Source: Leifsonia sp. ku-ls
Lineage (GTDB): Bacteria > Actinomycetota > Actinomycetes > Actinomycetales > Microbacteriaceae
DNA length: 46,805 bases
Assembly: GCA_003367665.1 (NCBI GenBank)
Contig: QKXI01000020.1
Location: 1 to 46,805, forward strand
Direction of reading: 5' to 3'
The position numbers and the translations under genes were made by a program. The notes under the pieces are model-generated. The model did not search any database and had not been told where the DNA came from. It saw only the letters and a list, made by a program, of their open reading frames with translations. Position 1 is the stretch's first letter; each line of letters opens with the position of its first letter. Below are positions 1 to 8,681 of this stretch, one piece after another.

Positions 1-659
1 GCAACGGGTTCTCCATCCCACCCCAGCTGACCCTTTCCACGATCCTGAACGCGATCCCCCGACCGTGGTGGTGGTACGACTTCCTGACCACCCCGAAACT
101 GGAGTTCGCGTCCCTGTCGGCCACCGGCGGCACCGTCGGCGACCTGCTGAACGCCGCGATGGACCCCTCCATCGACTACGACGACCTGGCCGAGATCCGC
201 GCCCTCTGGCCCGGCAAACTCGTGATCAAAGGCGTCCAAACCCTCCAAGACGCTCGCAAACTGACCGACTTCGGCGTGGACGGGATCGTGCTCTCCAACC
301 ACGGCGGCCGGCAACTGGACCGCGCCCCGATCCCCTTCCACCTGCTCCCCACGGTCGCCCGGGAAGTCGGTCACCACACCGAGATCGCGATCGACACCGG
401 CATCATGAACGGCGCCGACATCATCGCCGCCTACGCCCTCGGCGCCAAATTCACCCTCATCGGCCGCGCCTACCTCTACGGACTCATGGCCGGCGGACGC
501 GACGGCGTCGACCGCACCATCCACATCCTCACCGACCAGATCACCCGCACCATGAAACTCCTCCAAGTCCGCACCCTCACCGAACTCGGACCCCACCACG
601 TCACCCAACTCACCCGACTGCAGCCCCTCCACCCGGCCCGCAGCGACATCGACGCCTGA
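1..659 (+). CDS. lldD: FMN-dependent L-lactate dehydrogenase (LldD-type), 3' part only
   Basis: The reading frame is open from base 3 and its start lies left of the window; about 218 C-terminal residues are present. It belongs to the FMN-dependent alpha-hydroxy-acid oxidising family, which oxidises L-lactate to pyruvate. Visible signatures are the active-site block SNHGGRQLD and the FMN phosphate-binding region DTGIMNGAD followed by [13 protein letters not shown]. This form, with Met where many relatives have Arg (DGGIRRG), is what I recall from mycobacterial LldD2-like enzymes. Codon use differs from the neighbours: all six Lys codons are AAA and five of eight Gln codons are CAA, whereas the adjacent fuc genes use almost only AAG and CAG. 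It converges on the fuconolactonase gene with a 9-base gap. A role in consuming L-lactate from fucose breakdown is inferred. The mycofactocin enzyme MftD is a related family and cannot be fully excluded from the C-terminal half. Confidence 0.85.
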   Translation, partial: NGFSIPPQLTLSTILNAIPRPWWWYDFLTTPKLEFASLSATGGTVGDLLNAAMDPSIDYDDLAEIRALWPGKLVIKGVQTLQDARKLTDFGVDGIVLSNHGGRQLDRAPIPFHLLPTVAREVGHHTEIAIDTGIMNGADIIAAYALGAKFTLIGRAYLYGLMAGGRDGVDRTIHILTDQITRTMKLLQVRTLTELGPHHVTQLTRLQPLHPARSDIDA

Positions 660-668
660 GAGACGGGC

Positions 669-1502
669 TCAGCGCAGGCGGTAGGCGCGGGTGGCAGAGC
701 CGGCGAGCACCTCGTCCCGCTCGGCCGGGCTCAAGGACGCGATCAGCTCCCGCGCGACCGCGACCGTCTCCGCATAGGGCGTCGCCAGGGTCGAGACCGG
801 CCAGTCGCCGCCGTACAGCATCCGCGACGGGCCGACCGCGTCGAGAGCGCGCTCGACGTACGGCCGGAGGTCGTCGGCCGACGCGCGGCCGGAGGGGCCG
901 AGCGTCGTCAGTCCCGACAGCTTGAGGAACACGTTGGGCCGGCGGCCGAGCGCGTCGACCAGCGTCCCCCACTCCCCGGGCTCGGAGCCGACCGGCGGTG
1001 TCCCCAGGTGGTCGACCACGAGCCGCAGCTCCGGCAGCTCGTCCGCGAGCGCGACCGCGTGCTCCAGGTGCCGCGGCAGCACGCCGATCACGTCGTAGGC
1101 GAGGCCGCGCGACGCCAGCTGCGCCAGCGAGCGGTGCACCGCCGGCTGCCCCAGCCAGTCCGGGTCCGCCTCGTCGTGGATGAGGTGCCGGATGCCGACG
1201 AGCGGGCCGGCCGCCTCCCACCGGTCGAGGGCGGCGCCGACCCCGTCCGGATCGCGCAGGTCGACCCACGCGACCACCCCGGCGACCATCGGCTGCCGCG
1301 CGGCGACGTCGAACATCGCCGCGGAGTCCTCCGGCGTGCCGGCGGCCTGCACCAGCACGACGCGGTCCACCCCGGCGGCCCGTAGCTGCGGCTCGACCTC
1401 GTCGAAGGCGAACGTGCGGTTGATCGGCGCCACGGCGTCGCTCAGCCAGGAGTACGTCCCCTGCTCGAGATTCCAGAGGTGCAGGTGGGCGTCGACGGTC
1501 AT
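669..1502 (-). CDS. L-fuconolactonase-like amidohydrolase (COG3618)
   Basis: This 277-aa cytoplasmic protein of the amidohydrolase_2 family is expected to open L-fucono-1,5-lactone to L-fuconate. Metal-site residues are visible: the N-terminal VDAHLHLW (H6, H8), VVDHLG (D164, H165), KLSGL (K194) and the late Asp in YGGDWP (D233). The length is typical of family members. The ATG at 1502 overlaps the TGA of the upstream fucosidase gene in an ATGA junction, so the two are translationally coupled and transcribed from the divergent promoter near 2913-2928. The neighbouring fucosidases, fucose dehydrogenase and FucD give the substrate assignment. Lactonases for L-rhamnono- or L-galactono-lactone are close relatives, so the substrate is inferred. 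Confidence 0.85.
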   Translation of the reverse strand: MTVDAHLHLWNLEQGTYSWLSDAVAPINRTFAFDEVEPQLRAAGVDRVVLVQAAGTPEDSAAMFDVAARQPMVAGVVAWVDLRDPDGVGAALDRWEAAGPLVGIRHLIHDEADPDWLGQPAVHRSLAQLASRGLAYDVIGVLPRHLEHAVALADELPELRLVVDHLGTPPVGSEPGEWGTLVDALGRRPNVFLKLSGLTTLGPSGRASADDLRPYVERALDAVGPSRMLYGGDWPVSTLATPYAETVAVARELIASLSPAERDEVLAGSATRAYRLR

Positions 1503-2851
1503 GCGACGGCCAGGTCGAAGCGGATCAGCGTCGGGCCGGCGACGGCCGGCTCCGGCAGCTCGACGGAGAGCGCGTCACCGTCGCGCGTCACGGCGACCGG
1601 GGTGCCGTCGGCCAGCCGTGCCGACCCCGCGACGACGGCGGACGAGACACCCGCCAGCCGTACCGCGCCCGTCGCGTCCACGAACGCATTGGCGACGTCG
1701 CCGGTCCGGGTCCAGCGCAGCCACGGCTCGTCGGACGGCGCGGCGAGCGCGGTGTCGAGCGGCCGGGAGCCGAAGACCGCGTCCCCGTTGAGCGCGTTCC
1801 ACGCCGCCAGGTGCTCCAGGGTCCGGCGCTGCAGCTCGGGGACGGTGCCGCGAGCGGTGAGTCCGACGTTGAGCAGCAGGTTGCCGCCGCGCGAGACGAT
1901 GTCGACGAACGACGCCACCGCGTCCGGACCGCTCAGCAGGTGACGCTCGTCCTCCTGCGCGTTGTACCCGAAGGAGTAGCCGATCCCGCGGCAGTTCTCC
2001 CACACGCCGCGGCCCTCGACGTTCGTGCCGTTCTGGTACTCGCTCGTGCGGAAGTCCCAGTGGGTGGTGCCCCAGCGGTCGTTCGACACCCCGTCCGGCA
2101 CCGCCCGGTAGAACTGCTCGAACAGCCGCTCCATGCTGTACGGGCCGCTGGGCTTGCCCGCGTCCGGCCACTCGATGTCGCCCCACAGCACGTCCGGACG
2201 GTAGCGGTCGATCAGATCGGCGACGTGCCCGTAGGCGTACTCGGCGTAGGCCGCGTCGACCGGGCGGCGGAACGCCTCACCGCCGTCCGTGATCGGCGGC
2301 AGGTCGGAGAAGTGCCAGTCGAGGCCGCCCGAGTAGTAGACGCCGAACCGGATGCCCGCGGCGCGAGCCGCGCGCTCGAAGTCGCCGACCAGGTCGCGGC
2401 GCGGCCCGCGGGCCACGGTGTTGCGGCCGTCGGTGCCCGGCGCGTCCCACAGGGTCACCCCGTCGTGGTGCTTCGTCGTCGGCACGAAGTAGCGCGCGCC
2501 GGTGCTCTTCACCAGGGCCATGAAGGCGTCGGGGTCGAACTCGGCCGCGTCCCACTGGTCGAGGAAGTCGTCGTACGGCGCACCGCCGTAGACCTCGCGC
2601 TGGTGCTCGGCCGCCGGGCTGCCCGGGATGCGGATGGTGTTGTAGTACCACTCCGCGTAGGGGTTGTGCGCGAACCAGTAGCGCGGCTCGATGGTGCCCA
2701 GCTCGCCGATCGGCTCGGCCCACGCCGGAACGGAGTACGGGCCCCAGTGCACGAAGATGCCCAGCTTGGCGTCGGTGAACCATTCCGGCACCTCGCGCTC
2801 GAAGCGGCGGTAGTTCTCCGGGCGGACGGGGTCGTCTGTGAACATGGCCAC
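1499..2851 (-). CDS. GH29 alpha-L-fucosidase (intracellular), copy A
   Basis: This 450-aa glycoside hydrolase family 29 enzyme removes terminal alpha-L-fucose. The N-terminal barrel has GIFVHWGPYS, the His pair in TTKHHDGV, and the candidate nucleophile Asp in DVLWGDIEW; later SRGGNLLLNVG is a strong GH29 signature. The GTG at 2851 was chosen because AAGGAG (2864-2859) precedes it by 7 bases; the ATG at 2845 is 13 bases from that site. An upstream ATG at 2914 would put the divergent operator inside the gene. No signal peptide or membrane segment is visible, so it should act in the cytoplasm on imported fucosides. It is the first gene of a two-gene minus-strand operon with the lactonase, with an operator about 60 bases upstream. 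It is clearly divergent from copy B and the two are not a recent duplication. Confidence 0.88.
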   Translation of the reverse strand: MAMFTDDPVRPENYRRFEREVPEWFTDAKLGIFVHWGPYSVPAWAEPIGELGTIEPRYWFAHNPYAEWYYNTIRIPGSPAAEHQREVYGGAPYDDFLDQWDAAEFDPDAFMALVKSTGARYFVPTTKHHDGVTLWDAPGTDGRNTVARGPRRDLVGDFERAARAAGIRFGVYYSGGLDWHFSDLPPITDGGEAFRRPVDAAYAEYAYGHVADLIDRYRPDVLWGDIEWPDAGKPSGPYSMERLFEQFYRAVPDGVSNDRWGTTHWDFRTSEYQNGTNVEGRGVWENCRGIGYSFGYNAQEDERHLLSGPDAVASFVDIVSRGGNLLLNVGLTARGTVPELQRRTLEHLAAWNALNGDAVFGSRPLDTALAAPSDEPWLRWTRTGDVANAFVDATGAVRLAGVSSAVVAGSARLADGTPVAVTRDGDALSVELPEPAVAGPTLIRFDLAVA

Positions 2852-2912
2852 GCTGGGTCTCCTTCGTCGTCGAATGGATGCCGGCTGTGATTGTGACGAG
2901 CCGACCGCATCC

Positions 2913-2928
2913 ATATCCTATAGGCAAT
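2913..2928. promoter_or_regulatory. Candidate GntR operator 1 (divergent fucosidase promoters)
   Basis: ATATCCTATAGGCAAT is a near-palindrome in the 111-base divergent region between the two fucosidase genes. On the minus strand it contains TAGGAT (2920-2915), a good actinobacterial -10 element about 64 bases before the copy A start. Its partners are at 4374-4389 and 10504-10519. Assignment to the GntR protein encoded at 9717 is inferred from co-location. Confidence 0.65.
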
Positions 2929-2962
2929 AGCATCAGTGCTCAATGACTCGAAGGAGAGCCCC

Positions 2963-4327
2963 GTGACCACCGCCCTCGACGCACCGCCCGCCTCGTTCGT
3001 CCGGCCAACCGACTTCCGCCTGCCGGGCGGCGAATGGTTCATCGGGGCCGGCTTCGGACTCTTCGTGCACTGGGATCACGCCAGCCAGCAGGGCATCGAG
3101 ATCTCCTGGCCGCTGGTCGGCCGTTCCATCATCCCCGGTTCCGACGGCGTCGAGGACGCCGTGACGGTCGAGGAGTACCAGTCGTCGGCCGCGACCTTCG
3201 ACCCGGTCGAGTGGGACGCGGTCGCGCTCGCGCGCCTCGCCAAGCGGGCCGGCGCGCGCTACGTCGTCTTCACGGCCCGCCACCACGCCGGCTACGCGAT
3301 GTTCCACACCCGGCACTCGGACTTCGGCATCGAGCACTCGCCGTTCGGCCGTGACATCACCCGCGAGTTCGTCGAGGCCATCCGCGCGGAGGGCATCCGC
3401 GTCGGCATCTACTACAGCCTCCCCGACTGGAACCACCCCGACTACCCGGCGTTCCGGATGGAGGACCGCCCGTACCCGCTGGAGCACTGGCCGGCCGCCG
3501 GAGACCCGGCCAACGCGGGGACGCCCGTCGCGGACGACCGCCACCGCCGCCCGACGCCCGAGCAATGGCGGCGCTATCAGGAGTACCTGCGCGGCCAGCT
3601 CACCGAGCTCCTGACGAATTACGGCACCATCGACCTGCTCTGGTTCGACGGCGAGTGGGAGCGGTCGGAGCAGGAGTGGGACAGCGCCGGCCTGCGGAGC
3701 CTGATCAAGTCGCTCCAACCGGACGTCGTCATCAACGACCGCCTGCTCGGCCAGGGCGACTACAAGACACCGGAGCAGGGCTTCCCGGTCACCGCGCCGG
3801 ACGGCCCGTGGGAGCTCTGCATGACCATCGGCCAGATGTGGGCGTGGCGCCCCGGCGACACCCGGAGCAAGAGCACCACCTCGCTCATCACGACGCTGAT
3901 CGAGGTCGCCAGCCGTGGCGGCAACCTCCTGCTCAACATCGGCCCGAAGGGCGACGGCAGCCTCAACGAGTCGCAGGTGCGCACTCTGGAGGAGATCGGC
4001 GCGTGGATGGACGTGCACGCGGAGAGCGTCGTCGGCGTCTCCCCCACGGTCGGCGTCGACTTCTACGGTCCGTCGACCGCCCGACCCGGCACGCTGTACC
4101 TGCACCTGGTGGCACGGCCCATCGAGCAGGTGGTGGTCCGCGGGATCCCGGTCGGGCGCGTGACGGGGGCGCGGCTGCTGGCCACCGGCGAGTCGCTTCC
4201 GTACGAGGTCAATCTGGAGGTGCACGAGCAGCCGGAGCCCGGCGTGGACCCCCTCGGCGAGCTGCGCCTCCCGGCCCCGCGGCCGTCCGATGCACCGATC
4301 GACGTCATCGCGATCGATTTCGCTTGA
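2963..4327 (+). CDS. GH29 alpha-L-fucosidase (intracellular), copy B
   Basis: This 454-aa GH29 alpha-L-fucosidase has GFGLFVHWDH near the N-terminus, FTARHHAGYAMF (His pair), GIYYSLPDW, the candidate nucleophile Asp in LLWFDGEWE, and SRGGNLLLNIGP. The GTG at 2963 is preferred because AAGGAG (2951-2956) lies 6 bases before it; the in-frame ATG at 2936 has no ribosome binding site. No signal peptide is seen. The gene diverges from copy A and is followed 105 bases later by the importer operon, which has its own operator. Two dissimilar GH29 enzymes probably cleave different linkages such as alpha-1,2, 1,3/4 or 1,6; the sequence alone does not say which. Confidence 0.88.
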   Translation: MTTALDAPPASFVRPTDFRLPGGEWFIGAGFGLFVHWDHASQQGIEISWPLVGRSIIPGSDGVEDAVTVEEYQSSAATFDPVEWDAVALARLAKRAGARYVVFTARHHAGYAMFHTRHSDFGIEHSPFGRDITREFVEAIRAEGIRVGIYYSLPDWNHPDYPAFRMEDRPYPLEHWPAAGDPANAGTPVADDRHRRPTPEQWRRYQEYLRGQLTELLTNYGTIDLLWFDGEWERSEQEWDSAGLRSLIKSLQPDVVINDRLLGQGDYKTPEQGFPVTAPDGPWELCMTIGQMWAWRPGDTRSKSTTSLITTLIEVASRGGNLLLNIGPKGDGSLNESQVRTLEEIGAWMDVHAESVVGVSPTVGVDFYGPSTARPGTLYLHLVARPIEQVVVRGIPVGRVTGARLLATGESLPYEVNLEVHEQPEPGVDPLGELRLPAPRPSDAPIDVIAIDFA

Positions 4328-4373
4328 CCGCGCCGGAGCACGCGCTCTAAGCTCAGCGCAGAGCCTATATCGT

Positions 4374-4389
4374 AGACCCTATAGGATCT
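4374..4389. promoter_or_regulatory. Candidate GntR operator 2 and -10 element of the fucoside importer operon
   Basis: AGACCCTATAGGATCT contains the same CCTATAGGAT core as the sites at 2913 and 10504. TAGGAT at 4382-4387 would be a -10 element giving a leader of about 40 bases before the GTG at 4433. A related partial sequence, GCCTATAT, sits just upstream at 4363-4370. Repressor binding here would occlude RNA polymerase (inference). Confidence 0.65.
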
Positions 4390-4432
4390 GCACCACCCGA
4401 ACAGCGTGAATCCAATGGAGGAGGCACAGCAC

Positions 4433-5680
4433 GTGACAGCACGAAGCAAGCGGAGGGCGGTCCGGATCGGAACCGCGCTCGTGATCACCGGAGCCCTCAC
4501 CGCCCTGGCCGGCTGTGCCGGCGGCGGAGGCGGGGACGCCAAGGGCGGCCCGATCAGCATGTACACCTGGGTGAGCAGTCAGAGCGACCGCGACCAGTGG
4601 CAGTCCTTCATCGACCTGGGCAAGAAGGTCGACCCGAGCCTCGACGTCACCATCGAGGGACCGAGCTTCAACGACTACTGGACGAAGGTCAAGACCCGCC
4701 TCAGCGGCTCCAACCCGCCCTGCCTGCTGACCACGCAGGCCGCGCGGGCGCAGGAGCTGTCCGGGCTGCTCATGCCGCTCGACGACCTGATCAAGAAGTA
4801 CAAGCTCGACACCTCGGCGTTCGACCAGTCGATGCTCAAGGGCATGACCGTGGACGGCACCATCCGCGCCATCCCCTACGACGCCGAGCCGATCGTCCTG
4901 TACTACAACGCGGACAACTTCGCGAAGGCCGGCCTGCAGGCGCCGAGCACCAGCTACAGCCGAGAGCAGTTCCTCGCCGACGCGAAGAAGCTCACGACGG
5001 GCGACCACAAGGCGCTCGCCATCTCCCCCGGCTTCTTCATCCCGAACGCCTGGGCGATCGCCGACGGCGCTGAGGCAGTCAAGGGCTCGAAGCTCGACCT
5101 GACCAACTCCAAGCTGGTCGACCAGGTGCAGTCGTACTTCGACCTGGTGAGCAAGGAGGGCATCGCGAAGGCGCCGGAGGCCGCGGACGGCTCCGACGTC
5201 GCGCAGTCCGCGTTCACCAGCGGTGCGGTCGACATGCTGATCGAGGGCCCGTGGATGTACGGCACCTTCGCTCAGGCGGCCAAATTCACGATGGGCGTGA
5301 CGATCGTCCCGAGCACCTCGGGCGAGGCGCACGGCATGACCGCCGGCTCCGGCTTCGGCATCGCGAAGAACTGCAAGAACCCGGACGCCGCGTTCAAGGC
5401 GATCGTCGCCATGACCGACACCAGCGTCCTCAAGGGCCAGGCCGAGAAGCGCGGCATCGTGCCGTCGCGGGCCGACGCGCAGTCGGCCTGGGCGGAGGGC
5501 AAGTCGCCCGAGGCATACGCCGCGGTGCAGGCGCTGCTCAAGAACGCCACGGCGCAGCTCACCACCCCCACCTGGAACCAGGTGGAGACCCTGTTCACCC
5601 AGTACGGCGTCGAGGGATACCGGGGTGACAAGACCGCGAAGGACGTGCTGAGCACGATCCAGAACTCGGTGGGGAACTAG
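4433..5680 (+). CDS. Sugar ABC transporter substrate-binding lipoprotein (fucoside uptake)
   Basis: This 415-aa extracellular binding protein is of the carbohydrate-uptake-1 type. A basic N-terminus (ARSKRRAVR) and hydrophobic stretch end in the lipobox LAGC, with the lipidated Cys near residue 27, followed by a Gly-rich linker. The GTG at 4433 is chosen because GGAGGAGG (4417-4424) precedes it by 8 bases; the in-frame GTG at 4406 would place this site inside the gene. The permease genes follow after 3 bases, so this is the first gene of a five-gene operon: importer, dehydratase, reductase. The ligand is inferred to be L-fucose or a fucosylated oligosaccharide, since both fucosidases lack signal peptides. 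Confidence 0.9.
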   Translation: MTARSKRRAVRIGTALVITGALTALAGCAGGGGGDAKGGPISMYTWVSSQSDRDQWQSFIDLGKKVDPSLDVTIEGPSFNDYWTKVKTRLSGSNPPCLLTTQAARAQELSGLLMPLDDLIKKYKLDTSAFDQSMLKGMTVDGTIRAIPYDAEPIVLYYNADNFAKAGLQAPSTSYSREQFLADAKKLTTGDHKALAISPGFFIPNAWAIADGAEAVKGSKLDLTNSKLVDQVQSYFDLVSKEGIAKAPEAADGSDVAQSAFTSGAVDMLIEGPWMYGTFAQAAKFTMGVTIVPSTSGEAHGMTAGSGFGIAKNCKNPDAAFKAIVAMTDTSVLKGQAEKRGIVPSRADAQSAWAEGKSPEAYAAVQALLKNATAQLTTPTWNQVETLFTQYGVEGYRGDKTAKDVLSTIQNSVGN

Positions 5681-5683
5681 GGC

Positions 5684-6664
5684 ATGACCTCACCGCTGAT
5701 CACGGGCGCCGTCGTCTCGGAGGAGACGGCGGCGCCCGCCGCGCCCCCGACCCGCCCGTTCGGCGTTCCGCATCCCACTCCCCCGCGCGGCCGGAAGCGC
5801 CGCGGCGACGGGTGGGTGGCCCTGGCCTACCTCTGGCCGGGCCTCGCCGGCTTCGCCTTCTTCATCGTCCTCCCGCTGATCGGCTCGCTCGTGATCAGCC
5901 TGTTCGAGTGGCCCCTCTTCGGTTCGCCGACCTTCCTCGGCCTCGCCAACTACCAGAAGCTGTTCAGCGACCCCACCTTCTACACCGTGCTGTTCAACAC
6001 GGTGATCTTCGCCTTCGTCTACACGGCGCTCAACCTCGCCCTGGCCCTTGCCGTCTCGCTCTGGCTCAACACCCGGATCAAGTTCGCCGGCTTCTGGCGG
6101 GTGATCTTCTTCCTCCCGGCCATCACGCCGATGGTCGCGAACGCGCTGGTCTGGCGTCTGCTGCTCAGCGACGACGGACTGGTCAACTCCGCCCTCGCCG
6201 GCATCGGCATCCACGGGCCGAGCTGGCTGTCGGACTCCCGCTTCGCGCTGGCCTCGGTGATCGCGATGTCGGTGTGGCAGTCGTTCGGCTACAACGTGAT
6301 CGTGCTTTCCGCCGGCCTCGGCGGCATCCCGAAGGAGATCCTCGAGGCGTCGCGGATGGACGGCACGAACGCCTGGCAGCGGCTGCGTTCGATCATCCTG
6401 CCGATGATCTCGCCCTCGCTCTTCTTCACCATGACGATGACGATGATCGGCGCCTTCCAGGTGTTCGTCCAGCCGCAGATCCTGACCCAGGGCGGTCCCG
6501 GCGAGGCCACGAACACCTTCGTGCTCTACCTGTACCGCAACGGCTTCGTGTTCGACCGCCTCGGCTACGCGTCCGCGCTGGCCTGGATGCTCTTCATCGT
6601 CGTCATGCTCATCACCGCCCTGCAGTTCGCCGGCCAGAAGAGGTGGGTCAACTATGACAAGTGA
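5684..6664 (+). CDS. Sugar ABC transporter permease, MalF/UgpA type
   Basis: This 326-aa inner-membrane protein has about six transmembrane segments after a Pro-rich cytoplasmic N-terminus. The EAA loop near residue 225 (EASRMDGTNAWQRLRSI..P) is the contact site for the transport ATPase. It starts 3 bases after the binding-protein stop and overlaps the next permease by 11 bases. It forms the membrane channel with the protein encoded at 6654. No ATPase gene is present in the operon, as is common for actinobacterial CUT1 systems that share an MsiK-type ATPase. Confidence 0.92.
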   Translation: MTSPLITGAVVSEETAAPAAPPTRPFGVPHPTPPRGRKRRGDGWVALAYLWPGLAGFAFFIVLPLIGSLVISLFEWPLFGSPTFLGLANYQKLFSDPTFYTVLFNTVIFAFVYTALNLALALAVSLWLNTRIKFAGFWRVIFFLPAITPMVANALVWRLLLSDDGLVNSALAGIGIHGPSWLSDSRFALASVIAMSVWQSFGYNVIVLSAGLGGIPKEILEASRMDGTNAWQRLRSIILPMISPSLFFTMTMTMIGAFQVFVQPQILTQGGPGEATNTFVLYLYRNGFVFDRLGYASALAWMLFIVVMLITALQFAGQKRWVNYDK

Positions 6665-7529
6665 CACGCTCGTCCGCGGCCGCCGCCGGCTGCGCCCGGC
6701 GCAGCGCGCGGTCGTCGCCAAGACCTGGCTGAACACCGTGGTGATGGCCGCGGTGGCGCTGCTGTTCACCTTCCCGTTCATCTGGATGTTCTTCTCGGCC
6801 CTCAAGCCGGAGTCCGAGGTGTTCTCGCCGAAGCCGACCTTCGTCGGCTCGGAGGTGAAGTGGTCGAACTTCGTCGACGCCTGGACGCTCGTGCCGTTCG
6901 GCCGGTTCATCCTCAACGGCTTCTTCGTGTCGATCTGCGGCGCGCTGCTGTCGGTGATCGTGGCCGTGCTGTCGGCCTACGCCTTCTCGCGGCTCCGGTT
7001 CAAGTACCGCGACCGGCTCTTCCTGCTGTACGTGCTCACGCTCGTGCTGCCGCAGGAGGTGCTCGTCGTCCCGCTGTTCATCATGATGAACCAGCTGGGG
7101 CTCGTCGACACGTACGCGGCCCTGATCATCCCGTTCGCGTTCACGGCGTTCGGCACGTTCCTGCTGCGGCAGTTCTTCCTGACCATCCCGGTCGAGTTCG
7201 AGGAGGCCGCCCTGATCGACGGCGCGTCGCGCTTCCGCACCCTGTGGTCGGTGCTGCTCCCGCAGCTCACCGCTCCGATCTCGGTGCTCGGCGTGTTCTC
7301 GTTCGTCGGCTACTACAACTCGTACCTGTGGCCGCTCATCATCATCAACAGCCAGGAGCTCGCCACCGTGCCGCTCGGCCTGTCGATGTTCACCGGAGAG
7401 CACGGCACCCAGTGGAGCCTGATGATGGCCGCCTCCACCATCGCGATCGTCCCGTCGCTGATCATCGTCGCCGTGCTGCAGCGCCAGCTCATCAAGGGCG
7501 TCGCGCTCGGCGGCTTCGGCGGACGCTGA
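6654..7529 (+). CDS. Sugar ABC transporter permease, MalG/UgpE type
   Basis: This 291-aa six-span permease is of the MalG family. The EAA loop reads EEAALIDGASRFRTLWSVLLP, split here as EEAALIDGAS then RFRTLW, and lies about 95 residues from the end. It overlaps the preceding permease gene by 11 bases, a typical coupled arrangement, and the dehydratase gene follows after 27 bases. It completes the heterodimeric channel for the fucoside importer. Confidence 0.92.
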   Translation: MTSDTLVRGRRRLRPAQRAVVAKTWLNTVVMAAVALLFTFPFIWMFFSALKPESEVFSPKPTFVGSEVKWSNFVDAWTLVPFGRFILNGFFVSICGALLSVIVAVLSAYAFSRLRFKYRDRLFLLYVLTLVLPQEVLVVPLFIMMNQLGLVDTYAALIIPFAFTAFGTFLLRQFFLTIPVEFEEAALIDGASRFRTLWSVLLPQLTAPISVLGVFSFVGYYNSYLWPLIIINSQELATVPLGLSMFTGEHGTQWSLMMAASTIAIVPSLIIVAVLQRQLIKGVALGGFGGR

Positions 7530-7556
7530 CCCGTGTCCACACCAGAAAGAAGGACC

Positions 7557-8681
7557 ATGACCCTCGCCCCTCCCGCCTCCCGCACCTCCGTCGACGGCAC
7601 GATCGTCAGCGCAGAGGCCTGGCTCAGCGACCTGGAGGTGGAGACCGTCCGCACGGATGCGGTGCAGTCCTTCCTCAAGCAGGAGACGATCTTCGTCCGC
7701 ATCCGCACGGCCGGCGGCGCCGAGGGCATCGGCTACAGCTACACGATCGGGACCGGCGGCGGCGCCGTGCTCAGCCTGCTGCGCACGACGCTGCTCGACG
7801 TGCTCGTCGGGATGGACGCGAACCGCCCGGAGGACATCTGGCGCGCCCTGTTCTCCTCCACCCGGGCGACGACGGTCGGCCTGATCACCTCGCTCGCCCT
7901 CGCCGCGGTCGACACCGCGGTGTGGGACGCGCGCTGCCGGGCCGCCGGTCTGCCGCTCTGGGTGATGGCCGGCGGCGCGCAGCCCGGCATCCCGCTCTAC
8001 GACACCGAGGGTGGCTGGCTGCACTTCGGCACGGACGAGCTGGTCGCGCAGGCGCTCGAGTCGCAGGCGCGCGGCCTCGGCGGCGTGAAGATCAAGGTCG
8101 GCAAGCCGCGCGCGCACGAGGACTACGACCGCCTGCTCGCCGTGCGCGAGGCGGTGGGCGACAGGATGGACATCATGGTCGACGCGAACCAGTCCATGAC
8201 CGCCGCCGAGGCGATCCGCCGCGCCGCCCTGTTCGAGAAGCTCGACATCTTCTGGTTCGAGGAGCCGCTTCCCGCCGAGGACGTCGCCGGCCACCGGCGG
8301 CTGGCCGAGTCGACCAGCGTGCCGATCGCGGTCGGGGAGTCCATCTACTCCGTCGGCCACTTCCGCGAGTACCTGCAGTCGGGCGCCGCGTCGATCGTCC
8401 AGGTGGACGTCGCCCGCGTCGGCGGCATCACGCCGTGGTTGAAGGTGGCCCACCTGGCGGAGTCCTTCAACGTCTCCGTCGCGCCGCACTTCCTGATGGA
8501 GCTGCACGTGTCGCTGTGCTGCGCCGTGCCGAACGCGCTGTACCTGGAGCACATCCCCCAGCTGCGGGCGGTGACCCGCTCGGAGCTGGTCGTCCGGGAC
8601 GGTCACGCGCTCGCGCCCTCCGCGCCCGGGCTGGGCATCGAGTGGGACCTGGACGCCGTCGACGCCCTGCGGGTGGCCTGA
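7557..8681 (+). CDS. Acid-sugar dehydratase of the mandelate racemase/muconate lactonizing enzyme family (not FucD)
   Basis: This 374-aa enolase-superfamily enzyme has KIK (K178, K180), metal ligands D209 (VDANQ), E235 (WFEEPL) and E261 (VGES), and the general-acid/base His in APHFLMELH (H311). This is the layout of acid-sugar dehydratases, and the C-terminal block resembles what I recall of L-talarate/galactarate dehydratases. The ATG at 7557 was chosen because the purine-rich AGAAAGAAGGA lies just upstream; the in-frame GTG at 7533 has no good site. The stop shares one base with the next start (TGATG), so it is coupled to the reductase. A true FucD is encoded separately at 10547, so this enzyme probably handles a second sugar acid such as one with galacto configuration, or a fuconate epimer. 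That substrate is not determined by the sequence. Confidence 0.8.
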   Translation: MTLAPPASRTSVDGTIVSAEAWLSDLEVETVRTDAVQSFLKQETIFVRIRTAGGAEGIGYSYTIGTGGGAVLSLLRTTLLDVLVGMDANRPEDIWRALFSSTRATTVGLITSLALAAVDTAVWDARCRAAGLPLWVMAGGAQPGIPLYDTEGGWLHFGTDELVAQALESQARGLGGVKIKVGKPRAHEDYDRLLAVREAVGDRMDIMVDANQSMTAAEAIRRAALFEKLDIFWFEEPLPAEDVAGHRRLAESTSVPIAVGESIYSVGHFREYLQSGAASIVQVDVARVGGITPWLKVAHLAESFNVSVAPHFLMELHVSLCCAVPNALYLEHIPQLRAVTRSELVVRDGHALAPSAPGLGIEWDLDAVDALRVA

